64,000 bases of DNA from NCBI RefSeq assembly GCF_000508165.1, contig NZ_AYOZ01000001.1, positions 124,001 through 188,000 on the forward strand. Reading direction: 5' to 3'. The position numbers and the translations under genes are program-made. How positions within the stretch are numbered: the first letter of the stretch is position 1; every line of letters starts with the position of its first letter. Positions 47,032 to 54,917 of the stretch are shown here, piece by piece. Below the pieces are notes generated by a model. The model saw only the letters and a program-made list of their open reading frames with translations. It was not told the origin of the DNA and did not search any database. This stretch comes from Marinomonas profundimaris. GTDB lineage: Bacteria > Pseudomonadota > Gammaproteobacteria > Pseudomonadales > Marinomonadaceae.

Positions 47032-48009
47032 TTATTCAGTGGCGCTGTGCTTTCGGGCACGGACGTCAGATTGCGCGCTGCGGTAGAATTTTCCCTGAGG
47101 TTTGGATTTGGTGACTTGATTGTCATCATAGTCTTCGTTACGAAGGAGCATAAAATCTGCCACGCGGCGTTCGCCTAATCGTTTGTTGGACACGGCGGCT
47201 TTGATCGCACAACCTGGTTCACCTTGGTGTCGGCAATCACTGAATTTGCATTGCTTTTCCAGTGCAATAATATCCGCAAAACTGCCAAGAGCGTGGTTAT
47301 CAAATTCCGCCAGTTGCAGTTCACGCATACTTTCTGTATCGAGCAAAATCGCACCAGATGGCATGATTTTTAAAGCGCCAGAATCGCCAATACTTTGCGG
47401 TGTTTTGCCGCCGTCCGTTGTTTGCATCAAGGTGTTAATTAATGCGGATTTACCGGAACCAACAGTGCCAAGTAGTGCAACGGTTTTGCCTTTTTTCAGA
47501 AAAGGCGATAGGCAGTGTAAGCTCTGTGCTTCCAGCGCGTTGACGGTTTCGACAATGAGTAACGGGTCTAGCTTTTCAACTTGCGCGCGTTTCTCTGTGG
47601 CGTCTTCACAGCGGTCTGCTTTTGTAAGCACCACTACGGCATCGGCTTGGGCATTATGAGTCAACTCTAAATAGCGTTTGATAAGCGCCAAATTAAAATG
47701 TTGATCTAATGCACACATGATGAAAATCGTGTCGATATTCGCGGCATTGTTTTCAAAGATGGAACTGGATTCTAAAAGGCGTAAAAAACGATGTTCGGTG
47801 TCGGTAATTACCCAATCGCCGACCGTCATGCTTGGCATGTCGGAATCACTTTCTAACGAAAACAAACCAAACTCACTTATTAACTCATAATTACTGCCTT
47901 TTTGTGAGCAGATCCGAGCAATACGGTTAGATTCTAAATCATCCAATGATAACTGTTGTTGGAAATAAGCCTGCCAGCCTAAATCCAATAAAGTAAACGT
48001 GGAATCCAT
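47032..48009 (-). CDS. RsgA-like circularly permuted GTPase (divergent paralogue)
   Basis: A 325-residue protein with the RsgA order: OB-like N-terminus, G4 (VVVLTKAD, 126-132), G1 (GTVGSGKS, 181-188), then G3, and a zinc motif C254-x4-C259-x-H261-x5-C267. RsgA releases factors late in 30S ribosome assembly. Two GTPase motifs are altered: the switch I HTTT is replaced by the KTPQSIGDSGAL region, and the usual DTPG of switch II reads DTESMRE (224-230). It is therefore probably a paralogue with weak or altered GTP hydrolysis, and I leave the symbol blank. ATG 48009 has TTGGGG 8 bases upstream; the frame extends to a TTG at 48063. Confidence 0.82.
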   Translation of the reverse strand: MDSTFTLLDLGWQAYFQQQLSLDDLESNRIARICSQKGSNYELISEFGLFSLESDSDMPSMTVGDWVITDTEHRFLRLLESSSIFENNAANIDTIFIMCALDQHFNLALIKRYLELTHNAQADAVVVLTKADRCEDATEKRAQVEKLDPLLIVETVNALEAQSLHCLSPFLKKGKTVALLGTVGSGKSALINTLMQTTDGGKTPQSIGDSGALKIMPSGAILLDTESMRELQLAEFDNHALGSFADIIALEKQCKFSDCRHQGEPGCAIKAAVSNKRLGERRVADFMLLRNEDYDDNQVTKSKPQGKFYRSAQSDVRARKHSATE

Positions 48010-48259
48010 TACTATTACCCCAAGCGAAAAACGCCTTCGTAAATAAGAAGCAATGCGCTTCAATTAGTACAACCGAATAAAAACGGGTTTTATTCTAGCC
48101 AGAAAGTTATTAAAACATTGAGGTGTTTTAAGCCTTTTATATCAATGTTTCATCGCGAGATTATCATAGTGTGAGTGTGCTACAAACAGAAATATCGCGC
48201 GCATAAAAAGGCGGGCTTTATGTGTATTTATGTAAAAGATACGCCGATTTTAAATGGTA

Positions 48260-49366
48260 TTAGTTGATTTTAATCAATTGTTTTTTAGGTACTTGTTGAG
48301 TAATACAGTGAATGTTTCCTCCGCCTAATAATATGTTTCTGGCAGACACGCCTACGACGGAATGGTGAGGAAACGCCATTTGCAAAATTCGCTTTGCTTG
48401 GTCATCGGTTTTTTCATCCAACAACGGAAAAACAATACGATCATTGGTGATTAAAAAGTTCGCGTAAGACGCAGCAAGGCGCTCGCCAACTTTGCGATTC
48501 ATGTATTGGCTTTCGGTTAAGTTTTTGGCTTCTTCTGGCGTGACAAAAAGAGGCCCCGGCATGGGTAACTTGATGACGTCTAATATACGGCCTTTTGCGT
48601 CAGTTGTGTTGCTTAATACACTGAAGGCGTCTTGGCTGATGGCGTATTGAGGGTCGTTTTTGTCTTCACAATAGGTTAATGCCACTACGCCAGGACGAAT
48701 GACGTGCATTATGTTGTCAATGTGGCCGTTGGTTTCGTCATTATAAAGGCCGTCTTTTAACCAGACGATTTTGTCGACATTGAGATAGGTTTTTAACAAG
48801 TCTTCGATGTCTTCTTTGCTCAAATCAGGGTTTCGGCTCGGGTGAAGCAAACACTCTTCGGTTGTAAATAACGTTCCTTCGCCGTCCACATGAATGGAGC
48901 CGCCTTCAAGAATAAAAGGGGCCTTGTAAACGTCATCGCCTGTTAACGCGGCCATTTTTTCAGCCACTTCGTCATCTTGTTCCCATGAATCGTATAGGCC
49001 GTCAATGTCGCCACCCCAAGCATTAAACTTCCAGCTGTTTGCTCGACGTTCGCCTTTATTGTTAATGACGTACGTTGCACCGATGTCACGCATCCAGCAA
49101 TCATCGGATGGCATTTCAACCAATTGAATATGACTAGGCAGTGCGGAACGGGCTTGTTCAAAGTGCGCCGCATCAACAATAAAGGTCACGTCCGTGGCTT
49201 GTGCAATCGCAGTGGCAACGTTCACAAACTCAGCTTGAGCGTGTTTGCCCTTTTCGCGCCAGTTGTCTTCGCGTGTCGGCCAAGCCATCCAAACGTGTTC
49301 TTGCGGTTCATTTTCAGCCGGCATGTGAAAGCCATCAAGTCTTGGGGTGTACAGCGTTGTGCTCAT
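48260..49366 (-). CDS. aguA: agmatine deiminase AguA
   Basis: A 368-residue pentein-fold enzyme that hydrolyses agmatine to N-carbamoylputrescine, a step of arginine-derived putrescine synthesis. EHVWMAWPTREDNWREKG, MPSDDCWMRDIGATYV, NDETNGHIDNI and the catalytic C354 in GGGNIHCITQQVP are all present. ATG 49366 is chosen (GTGAG 7 bases upstream); the frame opens four codons earlier at a GTG. The expected partner AguB is not in the window. The gap 48010-48259 to the RsgA-like gene holds a short stem TTAAAACA / TGTTTTAA at 48110-48131 and nothing else recognised. Confidence 0.92.
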   Translation of the reverse strand: MSTTLYTPRLDGFHMPAENEPQEHVWMAWPTREDNWREKGKHAQAEFVNVATAIAQATDVTFIVDAAHFEQARSALPSHIQLVEMPSDDCWMRDIGATYVINNKGERRANSWKFNAWGGDIDGLYDSWEQDDEVAEKMAALTGDDVYKAPFILEGGSIHVDGEGTLFTTEECLLHPSRNPDLSKEDIEDLLKTYLNVDKIVWLKDGLYNDETNGHIDNIMHVIRPGVVALTYCEDKNDPQYAISQDAFSVLSNTTDAKGRILDVIKLPMPGPLFVTPEEAKNLTESQYMNRKVGERLAASYANFLITNDRIVFPLLDEKTDDQAKRILQMAFPHHSVVGVSARNILLGGGNIHCITQQVPKKQLIKIN

Positions 49367-49471
49367 AAAGCGTCTCACTTTATATCAATAAAGGTTTGCG
49401 CCAATTCTATGTTAGAGGCAAAAACATACAAGAATATTTTTGTCTATTTTGATCGGCTTATTTTGATTGGT

Positions 49472-49508
49472 AAATTGTGATCCGTTAAGTGCGTTCAGGT
49501 CACAATTT
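49472..49508. promoter_or_regulatory. inverted repeat upstream of a sigma-54 promoter (candidate enhancer site)
   Basis: Arms AAATTGTGA and TCACAATTT are separated by 19 bases and lie about 170 bases before the -24/-12 promoter at 49653. This spacing suits an upstream activator-binding site. The binding protein could be the adjacent sigma-54 activator; this is inference. Apart from this and the promoter, the gap 49367-49796 holds no recognised gene. Confidence 0.4.
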
Positions 49509-49652
49509 TTACGTCTTTACTATTCCTCGACGGAAATCTTTACCGAGCGGTTTTGTAAAAAATACTCGATGGCGTTTGGGCTGGATGGCTCTGTCGCTGT
49601 TGTTTTTTTAAATATCTATATTTATCAATGGTTTATTTGGTTATTTGAAAGT

Positions 49653-49668
49653 TGGCACAGCCTTCGCA
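49653..49668 (+). promoter_or_regulatory. sigma-54 (-24/-12) promoter
   Basis: The sequence TGGCACAGCCTTCGCA matches the sigma-54 consensus TGGCACGNNNNTTGCA at all but two positions, with the invariant GG and GC dinucleotides at the correct 10-base spacing. It is 144 bases before the GG-rich start region of the small lipoprotein gene and points toward it. The neighbouring gene at 50155-51507 encodes a sigma-54 activator. Confidence 0.7.
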
Positions 49669-49796
49669 ATAGTTTGAGTAAGTCAATGGCAAACACAGAA
49701 GGTCTTCTGTTCAGGCTGTTGAATGACGCGTTTGGGAAAGCAGTTAATACACAACGCAGTGGTTCCCAAACCGATAAAAACGAAATGGAGGTTATG

Positions 49797-50069
49797 ATGA
49801 ACATGAAACGCACACTATTAAACACGGCTTTGGTACTGGTGACGGCAGCAACATTGACAGCATGTGGTCAAGACGCAGACGAAAGCAAAGTAGAAAGTAC
49901 GATGTCGAATGCAGGCGATGCGGTTGAGCAAACCATGAATGATGCTGGTGATGCATTGAATAGTGCGGGTAACGCAATAGAAGACACGATGACGGATGCC
50001 GGCAACGCGGTAGAAGATACCTGTGAAGACGCGAAAGAAGGCATGAACGCCACTGACACAGATTGTTAA
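49797..50069 (+). CDS. small repeat-rich lipoprotein
   Basis: A 90-residue lipoprotein: signal MNMKRTLLNTALVLVTAA ending in lipobox LTAC (lipidated C23). The mature part is acidic and built of near 11-residue repeats of the form NAGDAVEQTMN, DAGDALNSAGN, AIEDTMTDAGN, AVEDTCEDAKE, which would form amphipathic helix. Two later cysteines (in EDTCEDAK and at the very end) could form a disulfide. I do not recognise a function; envelope stress or surface roles are possible. The ATG at 49797 has GGAGG 5 bases upstream. It lies downstream of a sigma-54 promoter and next to a convergent sigma-54 activator gene. Confidence 0.78.
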   Translation: MNMKRTLLNTALVLVTAATLTACGQDADESKVESTMSNAGDAVEQTMNDAGDALNSAGNAIEDTMTDAGNAVEDTCEDAKEGMNATDTDC

Positions 50070-50078
50070 TCTATCTTT

Positions 50079-50109
50079 AAATAAGAGGGCTCATGTGGCC
50101 CTCTTATTT
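50079..50109. terminator. bidirectional terminator between lipoprotein and activator genes
   Basis: Stem AAATAAGAGGGC / GCCCTCTTATTT with a 7-base loop, placed between the stop codons of the two convergent genes; A/T-rich on both sides. Confidence 0.8.
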
Positions 50110-50154
50110 GGTTTAACAGGCGAGCTTGAACCGTAATAGCCATAATAAATGCGA

Positions 50155-51507
50155 TTACAAAAAACCAATGTTTTCGTATTTATCCAGTTTGTTGTAAAGG
50201 GTTTTGATGCTGATGCCGAGCTGATTGGCGGTGTCGGTTCTATTGCCGTCGTTGTTCTTTAAGGTTTTCAAAATGGCGATTTTTTCCATATCATCCAAGC
50301 GCATACCAACAGGAATTCCGGCGCTTTCATCGATTTCGACTTGGTCATTCAAATCATGGGAAATCAGATGGTCAGGGTCAATAATCTCGTCAGCCAAGAT
50401 ATAGGCGCGCTCAACCGCATGCTTTAATTCTCGGACATTGCCGGGCCAAGTGTAACGGCTGATTCTGTCTAGGCTTTGAGGTGAAAACTGTTTGTGCTTG
50501 TCTTCTTGCGCGTTGCGGTAAGCCAAAAAATGTTGTGCGAGCCCACAAGCATCGCCTTCTCTGTCTCGCAATGTTGGCACCATGATAGGAAATTGAGCCA
50601 AACGAAAATAGAGGTCTTCTCGAAAGACGTCGTCACGGATAGCGTCGCTTAATACGCGGTTTGTTGCCGCAATGATACGGACGTTGGCAGTTTTAACGTA
50701 TTGAGCGCCGACTGGTTTGTATTCACCGCTTTCGAGCACCCGTAATAATTTTACTTGATGTTCATAAGGCATTTCGGTGACTTCGTCTAAGAAAAGCGTG
50801 CCACCTTCTGCCTGCTCGAATACGCCTTGGTGGTTTTTGTGTGCGCCCGTAAACGCGCCTTTTACGTGACCAAAGAGTTCACTGTCGATGAGCTCAGGGC
50901 TCAGTGCGCCACAGTTAATCGCCACAAATGGGCCTTCAGCTCGTTGGCTGACCACATGAAGTGTGTTCGCGATGAGTTCTTTACCTGTGCCGCTTTCTCC
51001 CATGATGAAGGCGTTTGCCTTGGTGACGGCAACTTTACGAATAGTACGGTAAAGAGCATGCATGGCGGTTGATGAACCGACTAATAAACCAAATTGATCG
51101 AGGTAGCTGTTTTGAGTGCTGACGAGGCTTTTTGTGTGTTTTTTCTCACAAAAAAACTCTTCTAAAGATGACGCGACTAACGTTACATTAAAGGGCGCTC
51201 GATAATGAAAACCCGCGCCCTTATGCATTAAATTGTCCAGTAGTGGATCTGGTCCACCTTGGCTGAAAAACAAGAATTCTGTTTGATACAGAATAGGGCT
51301 ATTAACCAGCGCTTTCAGGCTGCTGTCTTGCAACGAACCGACTTCAATCAGGGCGACATCACATTGTGCTGCCTCCAATTGTTCGAGCCAGCCTTCGTTC
51401 TGATGACTGATGTTCAGTTCATATTGTCGAACGCTCTTATTAGAAAGCAAACTCGACGCCAATGATGGATCTTGAATGTGCAAAAAGAGCTTTGGTGTAG
51501 GCATCAT
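50155..51507 (-). CDS. sigma-54-dependent transcriptional activator with degenerate receiver domain
   Basis: A 450-residue NtrC-type activator. The AAA+ domain has Walker A MGESGTGKE (169-177), the sigma-54 contact loop GAFTGA (217-222), Walker B GTLFLDEV (236-243) and the arginine-finger region. A Fis-type helix-turn-helix ends the protein (TDTANQLGISIKTLYNKLD). The N-terminal 120 residues have receiver-like spacing but lost chemistry: E55 in CDVALIEVG stands where Asp is phosphorylated, the switch lysine is replaced (RAPF), and the acidic pair is reduced to one Asp. Phosphorylation-independent activity is inferred. The ATG at 51507 has AGGGA upstream. It is convergent with the lipoprotein gene and divergent from an unknown gene at 51662. 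Confidence 0.9.
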   Translation of the reverse strand: MMPTPKLFLHIQDPSLASSLLSNKSVRQYELNISHQNEGWLEQLEAAQCDVALIEVGSLQDSSLKALVNSPILYQTEFLFFSQGGPDPLLDNLMHKGAGFHYRAPFNVTLVASSLEEFFCEKKHTKSLVSTQNSYLDQFGLLVGSSTAMHALYRTIRKVAVTKANAFIMGESGTGKELIANTLHVVSQRAEGPFVAINCGALSPELIDSELFGHVKGAFTGAHKNHQGVFEQAEGGTLFLDEVTEMPYEHQVKLLRVLESGEYKPVGAQYVKTANVRIIAATNRVLSDAIRDDVFREDLYFRLAQFPIMVPTLRDREGDACGLAQHFLAYRNAQEDKHKQFSPQSLDRISRYTWPGNVRELKHAVERAYILADEIIDPDHLISHDLNDQVEIDESAGIPVGMRLDDMEKIAILKTLKNNDGNRTDTANQLGISIKTLYNKLDKYENIGFL

Positions 51508-51661
51508 TATTATTCCCTGAATAAAACGAAAAGACGACAGAGACGGATGAAATCATAGGGTTGGAGCCAGTCATAGTCACCTCACCGTGACTTTGCAGTA
51601 TTCACGGTCTTAATCATCCTTGTTTGCACAAAGTTCACCCTTTTTTGAAAGGAAACAGAGA

Positions 51662-52135
51662 ATGTTCGATGATCCTCGTTCTGAAACCGCGTTTAGCCCA
51701 AACACGGATTTTTCAATTTTGTGCGACATGCTGTCGATGTGCTTTGATGGTTTTTTTGCCAACTCAGCGGTATACGCACGCGTTGGGAATACGTTGGAGA
51801 AACAGTTGTTTAAAAAGGTGTCTTCTTTGTACCGTCGGCTCGCCGAACGATTACTGAGCCAAGTCGGTGAGTTGTTAAGAGACACGGGAACGATGAACCC
51901 AGAGCCGGGTTATATTGCGGCGGCGTATTTGTCGGCGCTTAATGCGCCCGATAAGTATGCTATCCGCCGCGTCATGTCGGTCAATTGGCAAGTGTTAAGG
52001 CGTATAGGAAAATGGGTCAAAAAACTGGACGATAACGTGTCCGCTAAAATGATCATTGATTACTTGGCGAGTATTCAAATGGTGTTGGATAACGTTCAGC
52101 GTCAACGCGCGTTGGCGAAATTAATAGACAAATAA
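51662..52135 (+). CDS. hypothetical protein, helical
   Basis: A 157-residue protein I do not recognise. It begins MFDDPRSETAFSPN. A hydrophobic helix (FSILCDMLSMCFDGFFAN) is followed by charged helices such as NTLEKQLFKKVSSLYRRLAE and KLDDNVSAKMIIDYLASIQ. No signal peptide or clear membrane span is visible. The ATG at 51662 follows AAGGAAACAGAGA; the frame extends to a TTG at 51620. It is divergent from the sigma-54 activator, with 154 bases between, and a -24/-12 match was looked for upstream but not found. Confidence 0.6.
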   Translation: MFDDPRSETAFSPNTDFSILCDMLSMCFDGFFANSAVYARVGNTLEKQLFKKVSSLYRRLAERLLSQVGELLRDTGTMNPEPGYIAAAYLSALNAPDKYAIRRVMSVNWQVLRRIGKWVKKLDDNVSAKMIIDYLASIQMVLDNVQRQRALAKLIDK

Positions 52136-52170
52136 AAGAACCTAAAAACGAGGTGCGTTGTTAGGTTCTT
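52130..52170 (-). terminator. terminator between convergent genes
   Basis: Stem AAGAACCTAA / TTAGGTTCTT (52136-52145 with 52161-52170). On the minus strand it is followed by TTTATTTG, so it probably serves the lipoprotein gene ending at 52177; the convergent gene ends at 52135, inside it. Confidence 0.65.
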
Positions 52171-52176
52171 GAAACA

Positions 52177-52905
52177 TTATTTGCTGCCGATTACGCGGTA
52201 ATCTAATTTACCAACAATTGAGCCAGCATCATCAAATGTCGTGACGTTAAAACTGGCGCTGTTCTTTTCTTTATGAGGATTAACGGTGGCGATAATACGG
52301 TTATTAACGACCAACTGATACGTTTCTGAAAACGTAATATGCAAATCTTCAGACTTTGGGTTTTCGAATAAAATATTGTCCTTTAAACGAATCACGCGGC
52401 TTTCACCTCGTACCCATTGACCCACAAGCGGTTGCGCTTTGAATGTGACGTTATTGTGAGTGATGGTCGCATCGGATAAGAAAATTTGAATCAAATCTCC
52501 TTTCACAGCGAGTTTTTGTCGATCATCCACACGCTCGTTTAACACCGCTAAGCCCGTGTTTGTCTTGCTGACATAGGTGCGAAATTGCTGAATATCGGAG
52601 CGAATGTCTTTTGAATTTGATTCTTTAGCAACCCATGATTTTGGCATGTCTGGTGCGCTACCAACACGGTTTTTGAGTTCACTGAAATTGTTTGTTGCCA
52701 GCTTTTTCTGAGCATCGAGTTGTTCGATAAGTTGATCATTGCTGATGACGACAACCGTGTCTTCTGCCTGTATTTTTTGTTCTGCGATCGTGTCGTTAGA
52801 AATCGATTTTTCCGTTGTTGTTGATTGGGATTCTTGAAAAATTGGCATCGAGCAAGCGCTGAGAAAAAGCGTTGCAAGTAAAAGGCCAGAGCGAAATAAA
52901 GGCAT
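52177..52905 (-). CDS. lipoprotein of unknown function
   Basis: A 242-residue lipoprotein: signal MPLFRSGLLLATLFLSAC with lipobox LSAC and lipidated C18. The mature protein has a polar linker, a helical stretch (QLIEQLDAQKKLATNNFSEL) and a beta-rich C-terminal half (ITFSETYQLVVNNRIIATVN). No family is recognised. It lies between the convergent helical gene and the minisatellite, with its start 20-30 bases before the low-complexity region, so its promoter must lie close to, or within, the 165 bases before the first repeat copy. Confidence 0.6.
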   Translation of the reverse strand: MPLFRSGLLLATLFLSACSMPIFQESQSTTTEKSISNDTIAEQKIQAEDTVVVISNDQLIEQLDAQKKLATNNFSELKNRVGSAPDMPKSWVAKESNSKDIRSDIQQFRTYVSKTNTGLAVLNERVDDRQKLAVKGDLIQIFLSDATITHNNVTFKAQPLVGQWVRGESRVIRLKDNILFENPKSEDLHITFSETYQLVVNNRIIATVNPHKEKNSASFNVTTFDDAGSIVGKLDYRVIGSK

Positions 52906-53070
52906 TGAAAAATCCTAAAATAAGAGGCGAAAATTAAGTCACTAAGTATGCGGTATGGTGGTTTGTATGTCGAGCCGAAGTGCCCATTACTCGTGCCGGT
53001 GTTTTATTAAAGAATGCGTAAAATTTGAGTGAAATAAAAAAGTGTATGGAGAATGAAGTGAAGAGAGAGT

Positions 53071-53512
53071 AAGAAGCAAAGAACAAGAAGCAAAGAACAA
53101 GAAGCAAAGAACAAGAAGCAAAGAACAAGAAGCAAAGAACAAGAAGCAAAGAACAAGAAGCAAAGAACAAGAAGCAAAGAACAAGAAGCAAAGAACAAGA
53201 AGCAAAGAACAAGAAGCAAAGAACAAGAAGCAAAGAACAAGAAGCAAAGAACAAGAAGCAAAGAACAAGAAGCAAAGAACAAGAAGCAAAGAACAAGAAG
53301 CAAAGAACAAGAAGCAAAGAACAAGAAGCAAAGAACAAGAAGCAAAGAACAAGAAGCAAAGAACAAGAAGCAAAGAACAAGAAGCAAAGAACAAGAAGCA
53401 AAGAACAAGAAGCAAAGAACAAGAAGCAAAGAACAAGAAGCAAAGAACAAGAAGCAAAGAACAAGAAGCAAAGAACAAGAAGCAAAGAACAAGAAGCAAA
53501 GAACAAGAAGCA
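53071..53512. repeat. 14-bp perfect minisatellite, 31 complete copies
   Basis: The unit AAGAAGCAAAGAAC repeats head to tail 31 times (53071-53504) and ends with 8 bases of a 32nd copy. I saw no variant copy. Because 14 is not a multiple of three and the unit has no stop triplets, all minus-strand frames stay open, giving hydrophobic repeat reading frames of up to 194 codons that I regard as artefacts. The last partial copy is also one arm of the hairpin at 53505-53532. The array has no spacers and is not a CRISPR. Confidence 0.97.
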
Positions 53513-53532
53513 GGGCAATTAACCTGCTTCTT
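53505..53532 (-). terminator. terminator of the hisA-type gene, fused to the minisatellite
   Basis: Stem AAGAAGCAGG / CCTGCTTCTT with an 8-base loop, 22 bases past the hisA stop. On the minus strand the downstream side is the repeat (TTCTTTGCTTCTTGT). The left arm shares AAGAAGCA with the repeat unit. Confidence 0.7.
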
Positions 53533-53554
53533 TGTAAGGTGTGCTATGAACGAA

Positions 53555-54316
53555 TTATTTTTGCGATTGATTCCACAAAATGCATTCGTCTAATGTGACT
53601 CCTTCCCCGCCAAAAATATCCAATGCGCTACCGATGGTTAAATCAACTTTGCCATTTGACAGTTCATGTACACGTTTTAGATCAGACAAAGAACGAGCGC
53701 CGCCAGCATACGTCACGGCAACAGGGCAGCCTTGACCCAGTAATTGCACTAGGTCTTCATCGATGCCGGCTTGCAAACCTTCGACATCCGCCGCGTGAAT
53801 AAGAAACTCATCACAATGATTCGCCAACTCAATTAAGTTTTCTTGGTTTACTTGTGTCGAGGTAATGGTTTGCCAGCGATCCGTGGCAATGTACCAGCCG
53901 TTTTCAGTGCGTCGACAGCTTAAATCTAACACCAAACGGTCAGTGCCAGTTTCCCGTTTAATTTGATCTAAACGATCCCATGAGAACTCACCGTTTTCAA
54001 ACAAGTACGACGTGACAATAACGTGAGATGCACCGGCGTTTAGATAGTTCGCGGCATTGTTACTGTTAACGCCACCACCAAACTGTAATCCATTAGGGTA
54101 AGCGCGAAGGGCGCTGAGCGCTTCTTCTTGGTTGCCTTTGCCTAACGCAATAACATGACCGCCAATAAGGCCATGTTCGCGATACATAAGCGCATAATGT
54201 TCCGCATTGTACTCGCTGATAAAGTTCTCTGTGGCGCCTTTGTCATTCAGACTGCCACCCACAATTTGTTTTACCTTGCCTTGGTGTAGATCGATACAAG
54301 GGCGGAATTGGGTCAC
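53555..54316 (-). CDS. hisA: HisA isomerase of the eukaryotic (HIS6) type
   Basis: A 253-residue TIM-barrel enzyme for the HisA step of histidine synthesis (isomerisation of ProFAR). FRPCIDLHQGKVKQIVGGSL, VLDLSCRRTENGWYIATDRW, EFLIHAADVEGLQAGID and GKVDLTIGSALDIFGG match yeast and plant HIS6 more closely than bacterial HisA. The catalytic aspartates are D9 and D131. It is isolated from any other histidine gene. GTG at 54316 is chosen because AGGAG lies 6 bases upstream. The terminator and minisatellite follow immediately. A bacterial-type hisA elsewhere in the genome, in a his operon, is possible and would make this a second copy. Confidence 0.88.
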   Translation of the reverse strand: MTQFRPCIDLHQGKVKQIVGGSLNDKGATENFISEYNAEHYALMYREHGLIGGHVIALGKGNQEEALSALRAYPNGLQFGGGVNSNNAANYLNAGASHVIVTSYLFENGEFSWDRLDQIKRETGTDRLVLDLSCRRTENGWYIATDRWQTITSTQVNQENLIELANHCDEFLIHAADVEGLQAGIDEDLVQLLGQGCPVAVTYAGGARSLSDLKRVHELSNGKVDLTIGSALDIFGGEGVTLDECILWNQSQK

Positions 54317-54469
54317 AAAAAACTCCTAATAAACCGAAAAAATAAGATAACGCCAAAAAGATAAGAGACAGATTATAGCGGATAAGTTCCTCCTGCACGA
54401 TGTGCCAAAAGCATATACTTGATAAGGCTGTTACAATGGCAGCCCAAACAGACGTATAAAGCCAATATC

Positions 54470-54883
54470 ATGTTACCCATTACTCTCGCCGTGGCGATTC
54501 CAGACCACGAAATAGAACTGACGGCAATACGAGCGCAAGGCGCTGGTGGACAGAACGTGAATAAAGTCTCGTCGGCGATTCACCTTAGATTCAATGTTGC
54601 CAGTTCTTCTTTGCCAGAATTTTATAAAGAAAGGCTGTTGGCGATCAGTGATTCTCGTCTTACCAAAGACGGGGATATTGTGCTAAAAGCACAGCAACAT
54701 CGCACACAAGAACTCAATCGAGAAGATGCATTAGCGCGCTTAAAAGCGCTTATACTGGATGCAGTACGCGTGCAAAAAGCCCGCCGTGCGACCAAACCGA
54801 CGCGTTCTTCCCAGCGCAAACGCATCGATCAGAAAAAACAAAAAGGCCAAATTAAAAGCTTGAGGCGCAGCAATTGGGACTAA
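54470..54883 (+). CDS. arfB: ribosome-rescue peptidyl-tRNA hydrolase ArfB (YaeJ)
   Basis: A 137-residue protein that rescues ribosomes stalled on truncated mRNA. The catalytic GGQ (26-28) is in AIRAQGAGGQNVNKVSSAIH, and the basic C-terminal tail (KARRATKPTRSSQRKRIDQK) is the part that enters the empty mRNA channel. Length and order match E. coli ArfB (140). ATG 54470 fits the known family N-terminus; the frame is open from a TTG at 54419. It is followed after 34 bases by the DUF1289 gene. Confidence 0.92.
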   Translation: MLPITLAVAIPDHEIELTAIRAQGAGGQNVNKVSSAIHLRFNVASSSLPEFYKERLLAISDSRLTKDGDIVLKAQQHRTQELNREDALARLKALILDAVRVQKARRATKPTRSSQRKRIDQKKQKGQIKSLRRSNWD

Positions 54884-54917
54884 GACCAAACGTTTAAAAT
54901 GCTTGAAAGAGGTGATA

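Noticed and set aside
49467..49796. Upstream extension of the small lipoprotein frame
   Set aside because: It would cover the sigma-54 promoter and bury the signal peptide; GGAGG just before 49797 fixes the start.
51560..51600. Second sigma-54 promoter upstream of the 51662 gene (TTTGCA seen)
   Set aside because: The -24 GG is missing at the required spacing.
53071..53512. CRISPR array
   Set aside because: Head-to-tail identical 14-mers with no spacers and no cas genes nearby.
52934..53518. Three overlapping minus-strand reading frames made of FASCSLLLVLCFLF-type repeats
   Set aside because: They are produced by the 14-bp repeat, which has no stop triplet in any frame; no SD or plausible promoter, and all frames are equally open.
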